A DNA stretch of 64,000 bases. Source: Eucommia ulmoides (lineage: Eukaryota > Streptophyta > Magnoliopsida > Garryales > Eucommiaceae). The stretch covers positions 15,887,001-15,951,000 of the forward strand of contig CM028340.1 in the NCBI GenBank assembly GCA_016647705.1, given 5' to 3'. The translations under genes and the position numbers were made by a program. This document shows positions 12,193 to 20,337 of the stretch, one piece after another (the first letter of the stretch is position 1; the number at the start of each line of letters is the position of its first letter). A model generated the notes under the pieces. It saw nothing but the letters and a program-made list of their open reading frames with translations, did no database searches and had not been told where the DNA came from.

Positions 12193-15100
12193 TGTTGGGC
12201 GGGTGGAGGGTATGCACGTGTGCACTCACAATGACATGCACAAGCATTTTAAATGTATGGAATGAATAAACTGTTTCAAGCATACCACTAGTTGAAAAGG
12301 TGTTCGAGGTATTTTTTATTTGCCTTCTTTTGCACACCACATAAATATCACAAGTCTGACGAGCATGTTTCAGAACCACGGATGGTACCCCATTACCCTT
12401 TAGCTTCCTATAGTAATACATCCAGATACTTTGTCAAAAATATTGGCAGAAATTGTCTTAACATATATAATAAACTCCAACAAGAAAAAAGCAAGTCGTA
12501 GAATAGTAAAAAAATCACAATAGGAAATTGCAAAAACATCATAAGTTCGGGTGGGACACCTGAAACCTTGAAATAGATGTCCCGTAGGAATATATTTTGT
12601 TCCATTCAAACTCTCAACAACCCACTATGCAATATTAGCAACTGGAAATAAAATTATGAAGTTGACTAGGACAAAGGAACATCAAGATAAGATCGGCATC
12701 ATTATGACTAGTGACAACAGATTAAGCAAGTTATCTACCTTTTAATGAAATTAGAAGACCAAGAGCCCAAGACTAAACTTGTTATACCCGAATCTGATGC
12801 AAATCTTAGAAGTGCAAAGGCAGGATTGTCTCCTTCAAGCACTACTATTTCCATCTACAAAATAATGAAGCATTCAATTTTAGCTCCTTCAAGAGTTTTC
12901 AGTTTCTGAAAAATCCAGCTGCTATTACAACAGCAAACTCACCTTTCTTGTTTTGCATAGTTCCTGAAATGGTTTAAACATTTCCTCAAACTTTGCCTTC
13001 ACATCTTGCACATACATTGCCACGACATTTGGATCCAGCTCCTCAATGGGAATATGATTTCCTGCTGTAGAATGAATAACGGCCGCATATGGAGCAAAAA
13101 AGATATATGAAAAAGAGGAAAAATATAATTGATAATTTTTGTAAATACTGAATGTGTTTTATTCCCCCAATTATATAGCCACAGAAACTGGCTAAATTAG
13201 GAAGAATATCACCGAAATAAATAGACTAATAAAGCCCTACAATAATGATACCAAAAATAATGCATAAATGTAATATTTCAACACTCCCCCTCAAGCTGGG
13301 ACGAAAATGTTGATAAGCCCCAGCTTGCCAATAACTGACTGAATAAGAGATGGTCCTGTAGACTTGGGGAACATATCAGCAGCCTGTTTGGAAGATGGGA
13401 CGAAGGTAGATGTGATGATTCCTGATCGAACTTTCTCACGAATGAAGTGGATATCCACCTCGATGTGTTTCGTCATTTCATGGAAAATTGAGTCCAATGA
13501 TAGCATTATGGCAGACTTGTTGTCACAAAATAACTTAGATAAGTTTCTCACGAGAAGTCCCAGCTCAGTCAAAAGGGAACGAAGCCAAAGGAGTTCACAC
13601 GTTCCCTGAGCCATGCGCGATACTCAGCTTCAGTAGAAGATCGAGAGACTACGGATTACTTCTTACTCTTCTACGAGATTACGTGTGCAGAGGTCGAACG
13701 TCTATCGTCCTTCGATCCTACATAATCGGCATCTGTAAAGCAAGACAGTCCCTCCTGTGTTCCTGTCACATAAAAGAGGCCAAAACTAGGGCATGTTTTG
13801 AGGTACCGAAGGATATGGTGGACAACATCCAGGTGTGGTGTACGGGATGAGTGCATAAACTGGCTCACAACACTGACAACCTACGTGAGATCTGGCCTTA
13901 TATTAGTCTGATAGATGAGGCGACCCACAAGTCACCGATATACCAATGGATCTGATAATAATTCTCCCAAGTGGCCAAGTTTGCTGTTAACTTAAGGTTT
14001 GGATCCATAGGAGTGGAAGCGGGTCTACATCCAAGCATCCCAGTGTCCTGAAGAAGCTCAAGGGCATATTTCTATTAGGATAGAGAGATGCCTTGCCGAG
14101 ACCGAGTAAGGCAAGAAAGCGGCGGAGAGAGCCCAAATCCTTGATGTAAAAAATCTATCTAAGATCCTTCTTCTTAATGTCAGGTGCGTCGTCTCCTGCT
14201 ATAATAATGTCACCCACATAGACTGAGATAATGATTCACTGTCCCTGGTGTTGACGCCAAATGAAGCAGGTATGATCTGAATGACACTGGGTAAACCCCA
14301 TAGTAAAGATAGTTTCACTGAATCGTTTGAACTGATAGGGGTAATTTGTCTATATATTCTTAAGCCAGTTTTGGTAGTTTTCGAGTATTTTTATTACGTT
14401 TTAATACGTTTCTATGTGTTTTTGTATAAATTAGGTGTTTGGGGCGAAAATGAGCTAAAACGATTGAAAATCAAGCTAATCGGAGCAAGTCGGTGTAAGA
14501 ACAGTGGAAAAACAAGCAAAAAGGCATTATTCAGAAGCCTGCATCCACTGCCGCAGCGGTGAAAGTGCCGAGTGCAGAAATCTCACCGCCGTGGCGATGA
14601 AAATACAGAGAGTTTGCCTACTATTCCACCTCTGCAGCAATAAGCCACAACCGCAGCGGTGACCCTGCCGACATGCCCACCGCCGCAGCAGTGAACTCTA
14701 CCGCTGCGGCAATGACCCTTGCAGCTGTAAAGCAGATTTTTAGATATTTTGTTCCCTTTATCTTCCTCTCTCCTCTCCAATTCGACCATTAGAGCTTATA
14801 GTTAGAATAAATAGATTTGAGAGGTTTTTGAGGAGTGCTCAACCAAATCTGAAGGAGAAGAACACAAAGCGAAGAAGGAGAAACGATCTCGGAGCAGTTT
14901 TAGCGGCGGATCTTGGGAATAAGGCTAAGTTCCTTCGTTTCTTTCTTTATTTTCTTAACTTTGGTAGTTGATTTGAGCATGTTTAGCTCGTTTATCATTG
15001 TATATACGGTTGTGACCATGAGCTAAACTTGGATTGTCTAGGGATTAATATAATTTAAATGAAATCGTTGTCTGTTTGAGTTGTATTTCTTCAACGGTTG

Positions 15101-18100
15101 ATCTTCACTAATTCGATAGTGTTTACCTGTTTGTCATGTTTATATGTTTGTTTAGATATATTGAGAAATCGGGGTTTGACGCTCGGGAGAGGTAACCCCG
15201 AATTCGGACTAGGGTTAAACGCAACATGACGATCTAACGACCCGGGTGAGTGTTAGAAAGTGTGCAATTCATGACATTGGGGCAAGACTCATGTGACTAT
15301 GTGTTCTAAAAAACGCTAGAAGGGGACTTCGGCGTTAACGCGAAATCACATATTCATTCACTTGTCACTCAGGAGAGAGAGTGAATGAGTTTATGATACA
15401 GAGATTATCGGATAGGTATAATACCGTTATTGATAACTAAACGAAACCAAACACGTTTTTGTAAACGAAGTTAATCCCTAGACAATATATTCCCCTAAAC
15501 GTCTCAATATCGTATTATAGTATAATTAGTTAATTAGTTTAGTTTATTATTTATTATAAAATCTACAATTTATATCGACGATAATCTCAACCAATCCCTG
15601 TGGATACGACAACCCGTACTCTTCCCATTATACTAAAACTTGACTCGTACACTTGGGGCGAAAGTAGCGACATATCTATGCGCTACCATGAACCATGCAC
15701 GAGAAGACTGCTTAAGTCCATAGAGGTATTTTCGAAGTCGGCAGACTTTGCCCGAATACTCCCCTTGAGTTTGAAATCCCAGTGGAGGCTCCACATAAAT
15801 AGTCTTAGTCAGGTTGCCACTAGGAAAGATGTTCTTGACATCTAACTGGTGCAGAGGCCAAGCATAGGAGGCAGCCAAGGAAACAAGAAAACGGACTGTA
15901 ATCAACTTAGCAACAGGGGGCAAATGTGTCTCCAAAGTGTTTGCCCGAGATTTGTGTATAGCCCTTGGTGCCAAGACAAGCTTTATATCGATCAATGGAT
16001 CCATCCACGAGAAATTTGACATTGAAGACCCAATTACAACCAACTGATTGTTCACCTGGCGGCAAGTCAATCAATTCCCATGTCTGATTCTGCTGTAGGG
16101 CATCCATTTCCGCTTCCATAGCGGCTACCCACTTTGAATTTTGGAGGGCCTTATGTACTAAGCGAGGAATGGTAATTGAATCAATCTGTCCAACGGAGGA
16201 TTTGTTTTGATCCAAGAGATCCTGAAAGACAAATACTTGAAAATCGGATGCTTAATATATCAGGATAAGAGGTAGCGAGTGGGTGGACGATGATCCCGAG
16301 TAGGGTAACGAGGGGGAATAACGTCAAAAATGGATAAATACCTAATTCCGGAGAAGAAGTCGGTAGAGGCTGTGAAACACGTAGACGGCGAGAGTAAACT
16401 CGTAACGATGCGGGTGAGGCGTTAGGTGGGAAGGGCGGTATGGGTAGTGAAGATATATCAAAGACAAGAATAGGACGTGGAAGGGAGGCATCATCCGTTG
16501 TGGTGGTCGCCTTAATAGGTGGAGAAGGTATAATACTTGAAAAATAGGAGACAGTTTCGAGGAACGTAACATCGAGAGAATGACACATATTACGAGTGAC
16601 CAAATCGTAGCACCTACATCCTTTGGACACAGTGGAATAGTGGAGAAAGATACACCGAATAGAACATCCAACTTGGTTCTAGTAGAGCTCCAATTCTGGA
16701 CAAAACACGTACAGCCAAAGACACGGGGTAAGATAGGAAACATGGTGCGAATGGCTTGCAGTATTTAAAGAGGGGTTTTGCCTGTAAGGACACGACTCGG
16801 GGTGCAATTAATGAGATAGGCAGCAGTAAGAACAACCATGTGCCAAAAAGATTTGGAAACATTTATTACCCGTAAAAGACAACGAACTACAGACATGAGG
16901 TGACGGTTCTTGCGTTCCGCACACCATTCTGTTAAGGGGTATAGGGCCTAGGGACAAGTAAGTTGCTGAAGGATATCTTGCTTAATAAACTCTGTTCAAA
17001 AGTCATCGGATAAGTATTTTCGTCCATTATCAGATCGGATATTGCACACAACTTTTTTGTACTGGGTGTTTATCATTTGAAGAAAGTAGGTAAAGTGCCT
17101 GTAGACCTATGATTTGTGTTTCATCAGATAAATCCAAGTACACCGACTATAATCATCTATGAAAGTGACATAATAACGATGTTTGAAAATAGCTGTAACA
17201 GGAAAGGGTCCCCAAATATCAAAGTGGATAAGATCAAATGTTTGGGATGCATGATGCATGCGAGGAATGTAAGAGGTGCGTGTGTGTTTAAACAGTTCAA
17301 AGACCACACATTGCATTTTGAAGTCCTTACAAGCTTTCCTAATAGAGGGAAACAACCAACATAAATACTGAAAAATTCGCATGTCCTTGATGGGCATGCC
17401 ACAAGTCTAGATTTTTTAACGAGCAAATAGAAGAATAAAAAATAGGTAATGTTGCGGCGTACATACTAGAAGGTGGTGTGGTTGGAGATGGAGGATTCCC
17501 AAAGTAATAGAGATCAGCGTGTTCATATCCCCTACCAAAAATCTTTCTCAAAGTCAAGTTCTGCAAGAAGTAACGTCAGGTAAGAAAACAACGGCACATT
17601 TAAGATTCTTACCAAAACGACTAACAGATAGAAGATAATAAGCAAATTTAGGGACATAGTAAACAGAGTGAAGGGTGATATCAGGGGATAAATATACATC
17701 TCCCTGACAACAAATAGGGATAAAGGTATCATTTGCGATGCACACAGATTAATTGACAGACGAGACAATGGAAGTAAAAGTAGAAAACTCACCAGTCATG
17801 TGATTATTAACCCAGAGTCCAAAATCCAAGTAGGACGACAAGACTTACCATGAAGCACAGTAGGAATACCTGAGGCAAGAGCAACCATGGGGCCAAAAGA
17901 TGATGCCAAATTGGTTAACTGAGCTTGAAGGTGAGTAATTTGGGCATGAACTTGGGAAAGATCTGGATGAGCCAATGGTGGATCTATCGGATCAAGAAAG
18001 AAATCTTCTTTTCCGGATGCCATGAGTACAGTGGAACAAGATTGTAGCAGTGAAACAATCGGACAGATGCTACTGAAAAACTAACTGGACTTCGGAAAAA

Positions 18101-19708
18101 GAAATTACAAATGAGGAGGGTAACCAGAGACAGTTGCCCAACAATACAATAAAGAGAAGAAACAGTTGTGTATATAAGACATTCGGAACACTAACGAATG
18201 GAGAACGACGTAGACGAGCAATAGAGATTTACAGATGACGAACTATCCGCACTTGCAGCAGTGGACAACCCGCAACTTACAATTATCCGTAGCACAAAAC
18301 AGGTGCGGGACGGCAACCTTCAACGGGCTGAGTTAGCGAAGAAAACTGAATGTGATTCACGAAACTAGGGTTTGCGAAGCTGCTAAAGTTAGTTCGCGAA
18401 ATGAGGCTGAATACGATCTAGTTCACGAAGTTGTTGAAGTTGGTTCCCGAAACGAGGCTGAACATGATTTGGTTCGCGAAGGTTGCAGCTGGTGGTGGTT
18501 GGTAGGGTTGCAGCTGGTGGTTGCGATTCGTGAAGAATTGTTGGTGAGGGTAGGGTTCGCGAGCGAGGCTGGCGACCTGACGAGGGTGGCGGTGGGTTAG
18601 GGTTTCGCAAGATCTGGCGACGACGGCTTGGGTTTCGCTAGGTTGGGTTGCGATCGGACAGTGGCTATTCGAAGGTGGTGTGAAGATGGTGCAATGACTA
18701 GGCTAGGGTTATGGTTTGCGAGGTTGTAGTTGTGCGAAGATGGTGCAGCGACTGCGCCGGCGGCTGAGCTAGGGTTAGGGTTTTCGCGATTTCGCGACGA
18801 TGCGAAGACTTCATGGTGGCTGTGCGAAGATTGGTTCACGGTGGCGGCTTGGCTAGCGTTTCCGGGCTAGTGGCAGCAACGGCTTGGTGGTGGTGGCTAG
18901 TGGCGGCTTTTAGGGTTTGGGTGGCAAGAAAGAACTTGACTATAAATACCAAAAAGGATATAAGAAAAAGAGAAAAAATATAATTGATAATTTTTGTACA
19001 TAGTGAATGTGTTTTACTCTCCTAATTGTATAACCATAGGAGCATACTAAATTAGAAAGAATATCACCCGAATAAATGAGTAATATAGCCTTACAATAAC
19101 AATACCAAAAATAAGAAATAATGCATTAATATAATATTTCAAAGTTAATGAAAGGACCAGCATGTGATTTAAGTGAGAAGAACTCCAGTTGTATTAAATC
19201 TAATATCAATTGGGGAAAGTAACAATTATAGGGATATTTCCTTTTGCAAAAGGAGTTGTAACTATTTCTAGGATCACAATAGTAATCTTTGAAAGGCATG
19301 AGACAGAACACATCTTCAAGGAAGCGCAATTCTGCCATAAATTTGTCAATTTTTTAAAGGAGAGAAGAAGGGAAAAATCCAATAATACACCATATTAGTC
19401 CAGCCATATCATTGGCAACACGATGGAAACTATAATCATAAAGTAGATAAACAATGATCAAATGCCCCAAAATAAAAACACTACATAATTAGAATTGAAA
19501 AGTTACAATAAGAGAGTTGAATCGTACAGGGAGTCGGAATCGAAGTGATGGCGCGCATGACGTGAACTAAGACGAAACGATCGGCATCCGGCACAAGCTT
19601 CTCCACCGCCCACCGCACCGCTCGTCGGCTTCCACTACCTCGGCAGCTCTTCACGGCCACCACCACCGTCGTGAAGGGCGATGGATCAACGTCGCCGTTG
19701 ACACTCAT
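1568..19708 (-). CDS. U-box domain-containing protein kinase (plant PUB family, USP-coiled coil-kinase-U-box), C-terminus outside window
   Basis: Join on the minus strand: 19708-19528, 13064-12943, 12854-12739, 12407-12286, 12065-11824, 11596-11495, 10489-10061, 2317-1568. All introns are GT-AG, phases agree throughout, and the total is 2,064 nt (688 codons). Residues ~14-165 form a UspA-like domain (VVVAVKSCRGSGSRRAVRWA; SIPTPSGNHIPIEELDP); 262-385 is a charged coiled coil. The kinase begins about 395: glycine loop GEGAYGKV (402-409), Lys422 in VAVKV, HRDLKPGN (from 515), DVG in place of DFG (535-537, common in this subfamily). The last codons read HYYCPILQ, the first residues of a U-box, so the rest should lie in an exon left of base 1. 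PUB proteins are E3 ubiquitin ligases; the kinase subgroup is often linked to stress or growth signalling. ATG 19708 is the first in-frame ATG before the USP domain. Two introns are 6.5 and 7.7 kb because of TE insertions. Confidence 0.9.
2318..3332 (-). other. PUB intron 7, 3' part; AT-rich with inverted-repeat-like block
   Basis: No coding potential. At about 2580-3010 the sequence turns into repeated TTTTTAGTTACAT units flanked by ACCGGTTGCCGGA (2665) and its near-inverse CGACCGGCAACCG (2863). Two further CCGGTG-type stretches lie at 2965-3020. CCAATTAG (about 2435) and CTAATTGG (about 3051) face each other, so the block may be a degraded foldback MITE, but no target duplication was identified. 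Confidence 0.45.
3333..3448 (-). repeat. TRIM LTR copy 1
   Basis: 116 bp, TGTAGAAATTTTAATGGGCC to GGGATTCAACA in + reading. It contains TTATATATAGC, a possible TATA box. Same length as copy 2 with only a few mismatches. Confidence 0.8.
3449..3683 (-). repeat. TRIM internal region made of three ~80 bp direct repeats
   Basis: The unit (C)CTCAYGCGCAGGGTGGA...ACAAACCACT, then GCGAACGGATAT, occurs three times. The first two are separated by GTGGGATTCAACAC, which is also the LTR end. The third runs into the primer site. Short ORFs here are repeat artefacts. Confidence 0.75.
3684..3799 (-). repeat. TRIM LTR copy 2
   Basis: 116 bp, TGTAAAAATTTTAATGGGCC to AGGATTCAACA, next to the Met-tRNA primer complement ending at 3683. 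It is followed by a second internal-region copy (3800-3886). Confidence 0.8.
3887..4099 (-). repeat. Copia B 3' LTR
   Basis: TAACGCAAGAAGAAGG to CAATTCAACA in + reading, 213 bp. The 11 bp difference from the other LTR lies just before CAACAATATATAG. Confidence 0.9.
4105..5595 (-). pseudogene. Copia B reverse transcriptase and RNase H
   Basis: 5581-4757 is the longest intact stretch: the RT N-terminus (KGYIQTYGVDYQETFAPVAK), LQQYDVKNAFLRGDL, YGLKRSPRAWF and catalytic YVDDIIITG. A stop follows VDKEMYQRLVG at 4757. The next pieces carry RPDIAFAVS, TDADYAGSSIDRR and ARSSAESEFRAMAQG for RNase H, then DNKSAINIAH, ending with YSPA-stop just before the purine tract. The RT core residues are intact, but the polyprotein frame is not. 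Confidence 0.92.
5666..7656 (-). pseudogene. Copia B protease and integrase
   Basis: The protease motif reads WVIDSRATDHMT; the family's catalytic DSG is DSR here, which should inactivate it. GAG-pre-integrase and zinc-finger residues follow (WLHHFCLGHPS, CDVCELAKHSR). The integrase core has D in HSDIWGP, D in RSDNAKDYF and E in NGVAERKNS, so the DDE triad is present. A stop at about 6420 separates this from the C-terminal part (6289-5666; CVFLGYSSTQKGYKCY), which ends at another stop. Confidence 0.9.
7686..8531 (-). pseudogene. Copia B gag
   Basis: Likely start is MASETTAASNTF at 8531. UBN2-type gag follows (YRLTEKNYLKWSQFVKTYLK, EVWDSIRRTYSK), then a stop after NLLKNLW (about 8068), then KDRVYDFLAGLNPEFDQVR and the zinc knuckle CSYCKKPRHTKENC (CX2CX4HX4C). 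Gag forms the particle and binds RNA. Confidence 0.9.
8562..9162 (-). other. Copia B 5' untranslated leader
   Basis: Six hundred bases between the gag start and the 5' LTR with no coherent frame. Contains short repeats of GGTGGTTTCTGTAATTT (about 8650-8760) and of AAGGCCGATT (about 9050-9100). Confidence 0.7.
9163..9364 (-). repeat. Copia B 5' LTR
   Basis: 202 bp copy of 3887-4099. It is bordered on the inside by the Met-tRNA primer complement GCTCCGATACCA (9151-9162). Confidence 0.9.
9365..9478 (-). repeat. TRIM LTR copy 3 (5' edge altered by copia B insertion)
   Basis: Carries GGGCCTAACTCACTCTCAAA through AGTAACACAAGCGATGTGGG to ATTCAACA, like copies 1 and 2. Its first bases are changed beside the copia B LTR. 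The flanking AT repeat (ATATATATAAGC) resembles the flank left of copy 1 (AATATATATAC). Confidence 0.7.
9479..10060 (-). other. PUB intron 7, 5' part, native sequence
   Basis: AT-rich, with a T-run at about 9840 and (GA)n near 9597. No coding potential or recognisable element. Confidence 0.6.
10061..10489 (-). CDS. PUB kinase exon 7 (coiled coil and kinase N-lobe)
   Basis: One hundred and forty-three codons, starting VNLLSSECLEEARRV after acceptor TTTGCAG. A heptad-like charged helix leads into YTREEIEVATDCFSEAKVIG, the glycine loop GEGAYGKV and the ATP-binding Lys in VAVKVRR. It ends EEFLRE before donor GTTTCC. Phase 0 matches exon 8 across a 7.7 kb intron. Confidence 0.92.
10490..11494 (-). 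other. PUB intron 6
   Basis: About 1 kb of AT-rich sequence with no frame and no recognised repeat; short ORFs here have no family resemblance. Confidence 0.7.
11495..11596 (-). CDS. PUB kinase exon 6 (coiled coil)
   Basis: Thirty-four codons, too short to stand out as an ORF: SDLLGEVEQLRLELQNAIVM then YDRACEQLVHAQTK. This is the typical LRLELKxTxxMYxxAC coiled-coil start of PUB kinases. Acceptor CTCATGCAG, donor GTGAGATG. Confidence 0.87.
11824..12065 (-). CDS. PUB kinase exon 5 (variable linker)
   Basis: Eighty codons of serine-rich linker (for example KIQNTVRSPSDSAVSFPNSQ) between the USP domain and the coiled coil. This region is poorly conserved in the family, so support comes mainly from the open frame, correct phase on both sides, acceptor GTTGCAG and donor GTGAAT. 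The adjacent intron carries a (TG)n microsatellite. Confidence 0.8.
12148..12189. repeat. (TG)n microsatellite in PUB intron 4
   Basis: About 20 uninterrupted TG units in the 220 bp intron between exons 4 and 5. A possible polymorphic marker. It produces spurious histidine/threonine ORFs on the other strand. Confidence 0.95.
12286..12407 (-). CDS. PUB kinase exon 4 (end of UspA domain)
   Basis: Acceptor ACTATAG, then KLKGNGVPSVVLKHARQ and TCDIYVVCKRRQIKNTSN, equivalent to the family's KFKGxDVPSSV...CTVYVISKGK. Donor GTATGC; ends one base into a Glu codon completed by exon 5. Confidence 0.87.
12739..12854 (-). CDS. PUB kinase exon 3 (UspA domain)
   Basis: Reads MEIVVLEGDNPAFALLRFAS then SGITSLVLGSWSSNFIK, matching the VEVLEG...GIxxLVLGASS signature of plant PUB USP domains. 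Donor is GTAGATAA; the final two bases combine with exon 4 to give Arg. Confidence 0.87.
12943..13064 (-). CDS. PUB kinase exon 2 (UspA domain)
   Basis: Acceptor TTCTACAG precedes CAGGAAATC. Joined to exon 1 it restores the serine and the family-typical GNHIPIEELDP. It continues through VVAMYVQDVKAKFEEMFKPF to ELCKTRK, and donor GTGAG follows. An alternative AG three bases further in would change the frame, so this one was chosen. Confidence 0.88.
13097..13283 (-). repeat. Copia C 3' LTR
   Basis: Shares AAATATAATTGATAATTTTT and GAATGTGTTTTA with 18952-19143 and ends AATATTTCAACA. The left border is approximate. Confidence 0.8.
13288..14332 (-). pseudogene. Copia C: RT C-terminal half and RNase H
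   Basis: From the D insertion point leftwards the minus strand reads FKRFSETIFTMGFTQCHSDH, then YVGDIIIAGDD (catalytic YVDD changed to YVGD), HHILRYLKTCPSFGLFYV, TDADYVGSKDDRRST, MAQGTCELLWLRSLL and FCDNKSAIMLS, ending INIFVPA-stop. Several frameshifts. Confidence 0.88.
14333..15688 (+). mobile_element. Element D: solo-LTR-like insertion with TGAAC target duplication
   Basis: Begins TGATAGGGG and ends GCGCTACCA (TG...CA), with TGAAC on both sides (14328-14332 and 15689-15693). Removing it rejoins the copia C RT codons for RAWF and FKRFSE exactly, so both borders are solid. No coding capacity and no internal LTR pair were seen, so a 1,356 bp solo LTR of a larger element is the simplest reading. 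Related in sequence to element E on the opposite strand. Contains a cluster of CCGC(A/C)GCGG-like motifs at 14540-14710. Confidence 0.85.
15694..18023 (-). pseudogene. Copia C: RT N-terminal half, integrase, protease
   Basis: Pieces on the minus strand: ALQNSKWVAAMEAEMDALQQ and NQTWELIDLPPGE (RT N-terminus), SYAWPLHQLDVKNIFPSGNL, YGLKQSSRAW ending at D; integrase FDLIHFDIWGPFPV and FIDDYSRCTWIYL; pre-integrase DLWHAHQGHANFS; protease TWILDSG near 17810. The first frame starts MASGKEDFFLDPIDPPLA, so most of gag, including its zinc knuckle, is missing. Confidence 0.85.
18024..18951 (-). other. Copia C 5' leader, GC-rich direct repeats
   Basis: No gag here. Contains short degenerate direct repeats of GTTCGCGAAATGAGGCTGAA and GGTTGCAGCTGGTGGT (18380-18520), then G-rich text with TTAGGGTTTCGC at about 18598 and similar variants. 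The open frames are products of these repeats. Confidence 0.55.
18952..19143 (-). repeat. Copia C 5' LTR
   Basis: Counterpart of the 3' LTR; ends AATATTTCAAAG, so the terminal dinucleotide has decayed. Confidence 0.78.
19144..19527 (-). other. PUB intron 1, native 5' part
   Basis: AT-rich intron sequence between the copia C 5' LTR and exon 1. Nothing else recognised. Confidence 0.6.
19528..19708 (-). CDS. PUB kinase exon 1 (start of UspA domain)
   Basis: Starts MSVNGDVDPSPFTTVVVAVK and ends after SIPTP with one base of the next codon, before donor GTACGA. The first beta strand and helix of a universal-stress-protein fold are visible (VVVAVK, then RRAVRWAVEKL, then FVLVHVM). Codon use is much more GC-rich than the surrounding introns, as expected for a true coding exon. 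An in-frame TTG lies just upstream, but ATG is preferred. Confidence 0.88.
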
Positions 19709-20337
19709 GTCGTCCGTCAACCGAAGTGTACCGTCTGGCCTTGGAGTCGCTTTTAAGATCTTGGTAATTTACTTGGGGGAGTTCGAATTGAGAGTTATCG
19801 TCAACGACAAGCTGGTCCCACCAGTAGAAGAGTATCTAGTGTAATCGGCATGATGCGTAATGACCTTTTTTTTCTTTTTCTTTTTCTTTTTTTTATTTTT
19901 ATTTTTAATTTTTAATTTTTAATTTTTATTTAATTTGAGATGGTCCATTTTTAAGTAAACAATTAAAACGGACTCCAAACCAGATTTCTTTTCCTAAAAC
20001 ACTGTTATAAAAAAAACTAATAATAAAATCCAATAAATTCAAATTCTAAAACTACCCTTTCAAAAAAAAAATTATTCTAATTTCTATCCTAAGTCTTCAT
20101 TGTTTCTCCCCCTCTCTCTCTCAGTGTGTGGATAATGAAGCACATAAGGCGCCGTAATCAGACGGTTCCCACTTTACCGCCATTCAACGCCACCATCACG
20201 CCACCAAGTAAACCCGAAATGGAAAAACCGAATCACCGTTTGCGAATTCTTCAGTCAGTCAATTTTGATTCACTTTGATGTTGTTGAAATCAAATCATCG
20301 TTGTAGCCGCGATTTCTCGGAACTCCGGGTGCACCGT
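19709..20337 (-). promoter_or_regulatory. Upstream flank of the PUB gene (5' UTR and proximal promoter, unresolved)
   Basis: About 0.6 kb between the PUB start codon and LTR-like element F. Holds a pyrimidine/AT tract at 19865-19935 (TTTTAATTTTT repeats) and a CT tract at 20105-20125. No TATA box or start site can be assigned with confidence. If the native promoter extends further, element F now separates it. Confidence 0.4.

Larger units (their letters stand above)
13097..19143 (-). mobile_element. Copia C: old Ty1/copia element in PUB intron 1, split by element D
   Basis: Diverged ~190 bp repeats lie at both ends: 13097-13283 (3' LTR, after purine tract CTTGAGGGGGAG on the minus strand) and 18952-19143 (5' LTR). 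Between them, on the minus strand, are RNase H, RT, integrase and protease fragments in copia order, plus a gag region that has lost its central domain. Only TGGTAT of the expected primer site is recognisable next to the 5' LTR. Element D (14333-15688) interrupts RT. The LTR divergence and many frameshifts suggest C is older than B. Confidence 0.85.

Noticed and set aside
12408..12609. Minus ORFs in PUB intron 3 (MNGTKYIPTGHLFQGFRC)
   Set aside because: At first they looked like an exon of the USP domain, but exon 3 (12739-12854) joins exon 4 in frame with all expected motifs, leaving this as intron.
14281..14562. 93-codon plus ORF at the left edge of element D
   Set aside because: Crosses the TGAAC insertion border from copia C into D, so it cannot be a real gene.
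18352..18839. ORFs of 73-82 codons around 18.4-18.8 kb
   Set aside because: They follow degenerate direct repeats in the leader of copia C; no gag motif.
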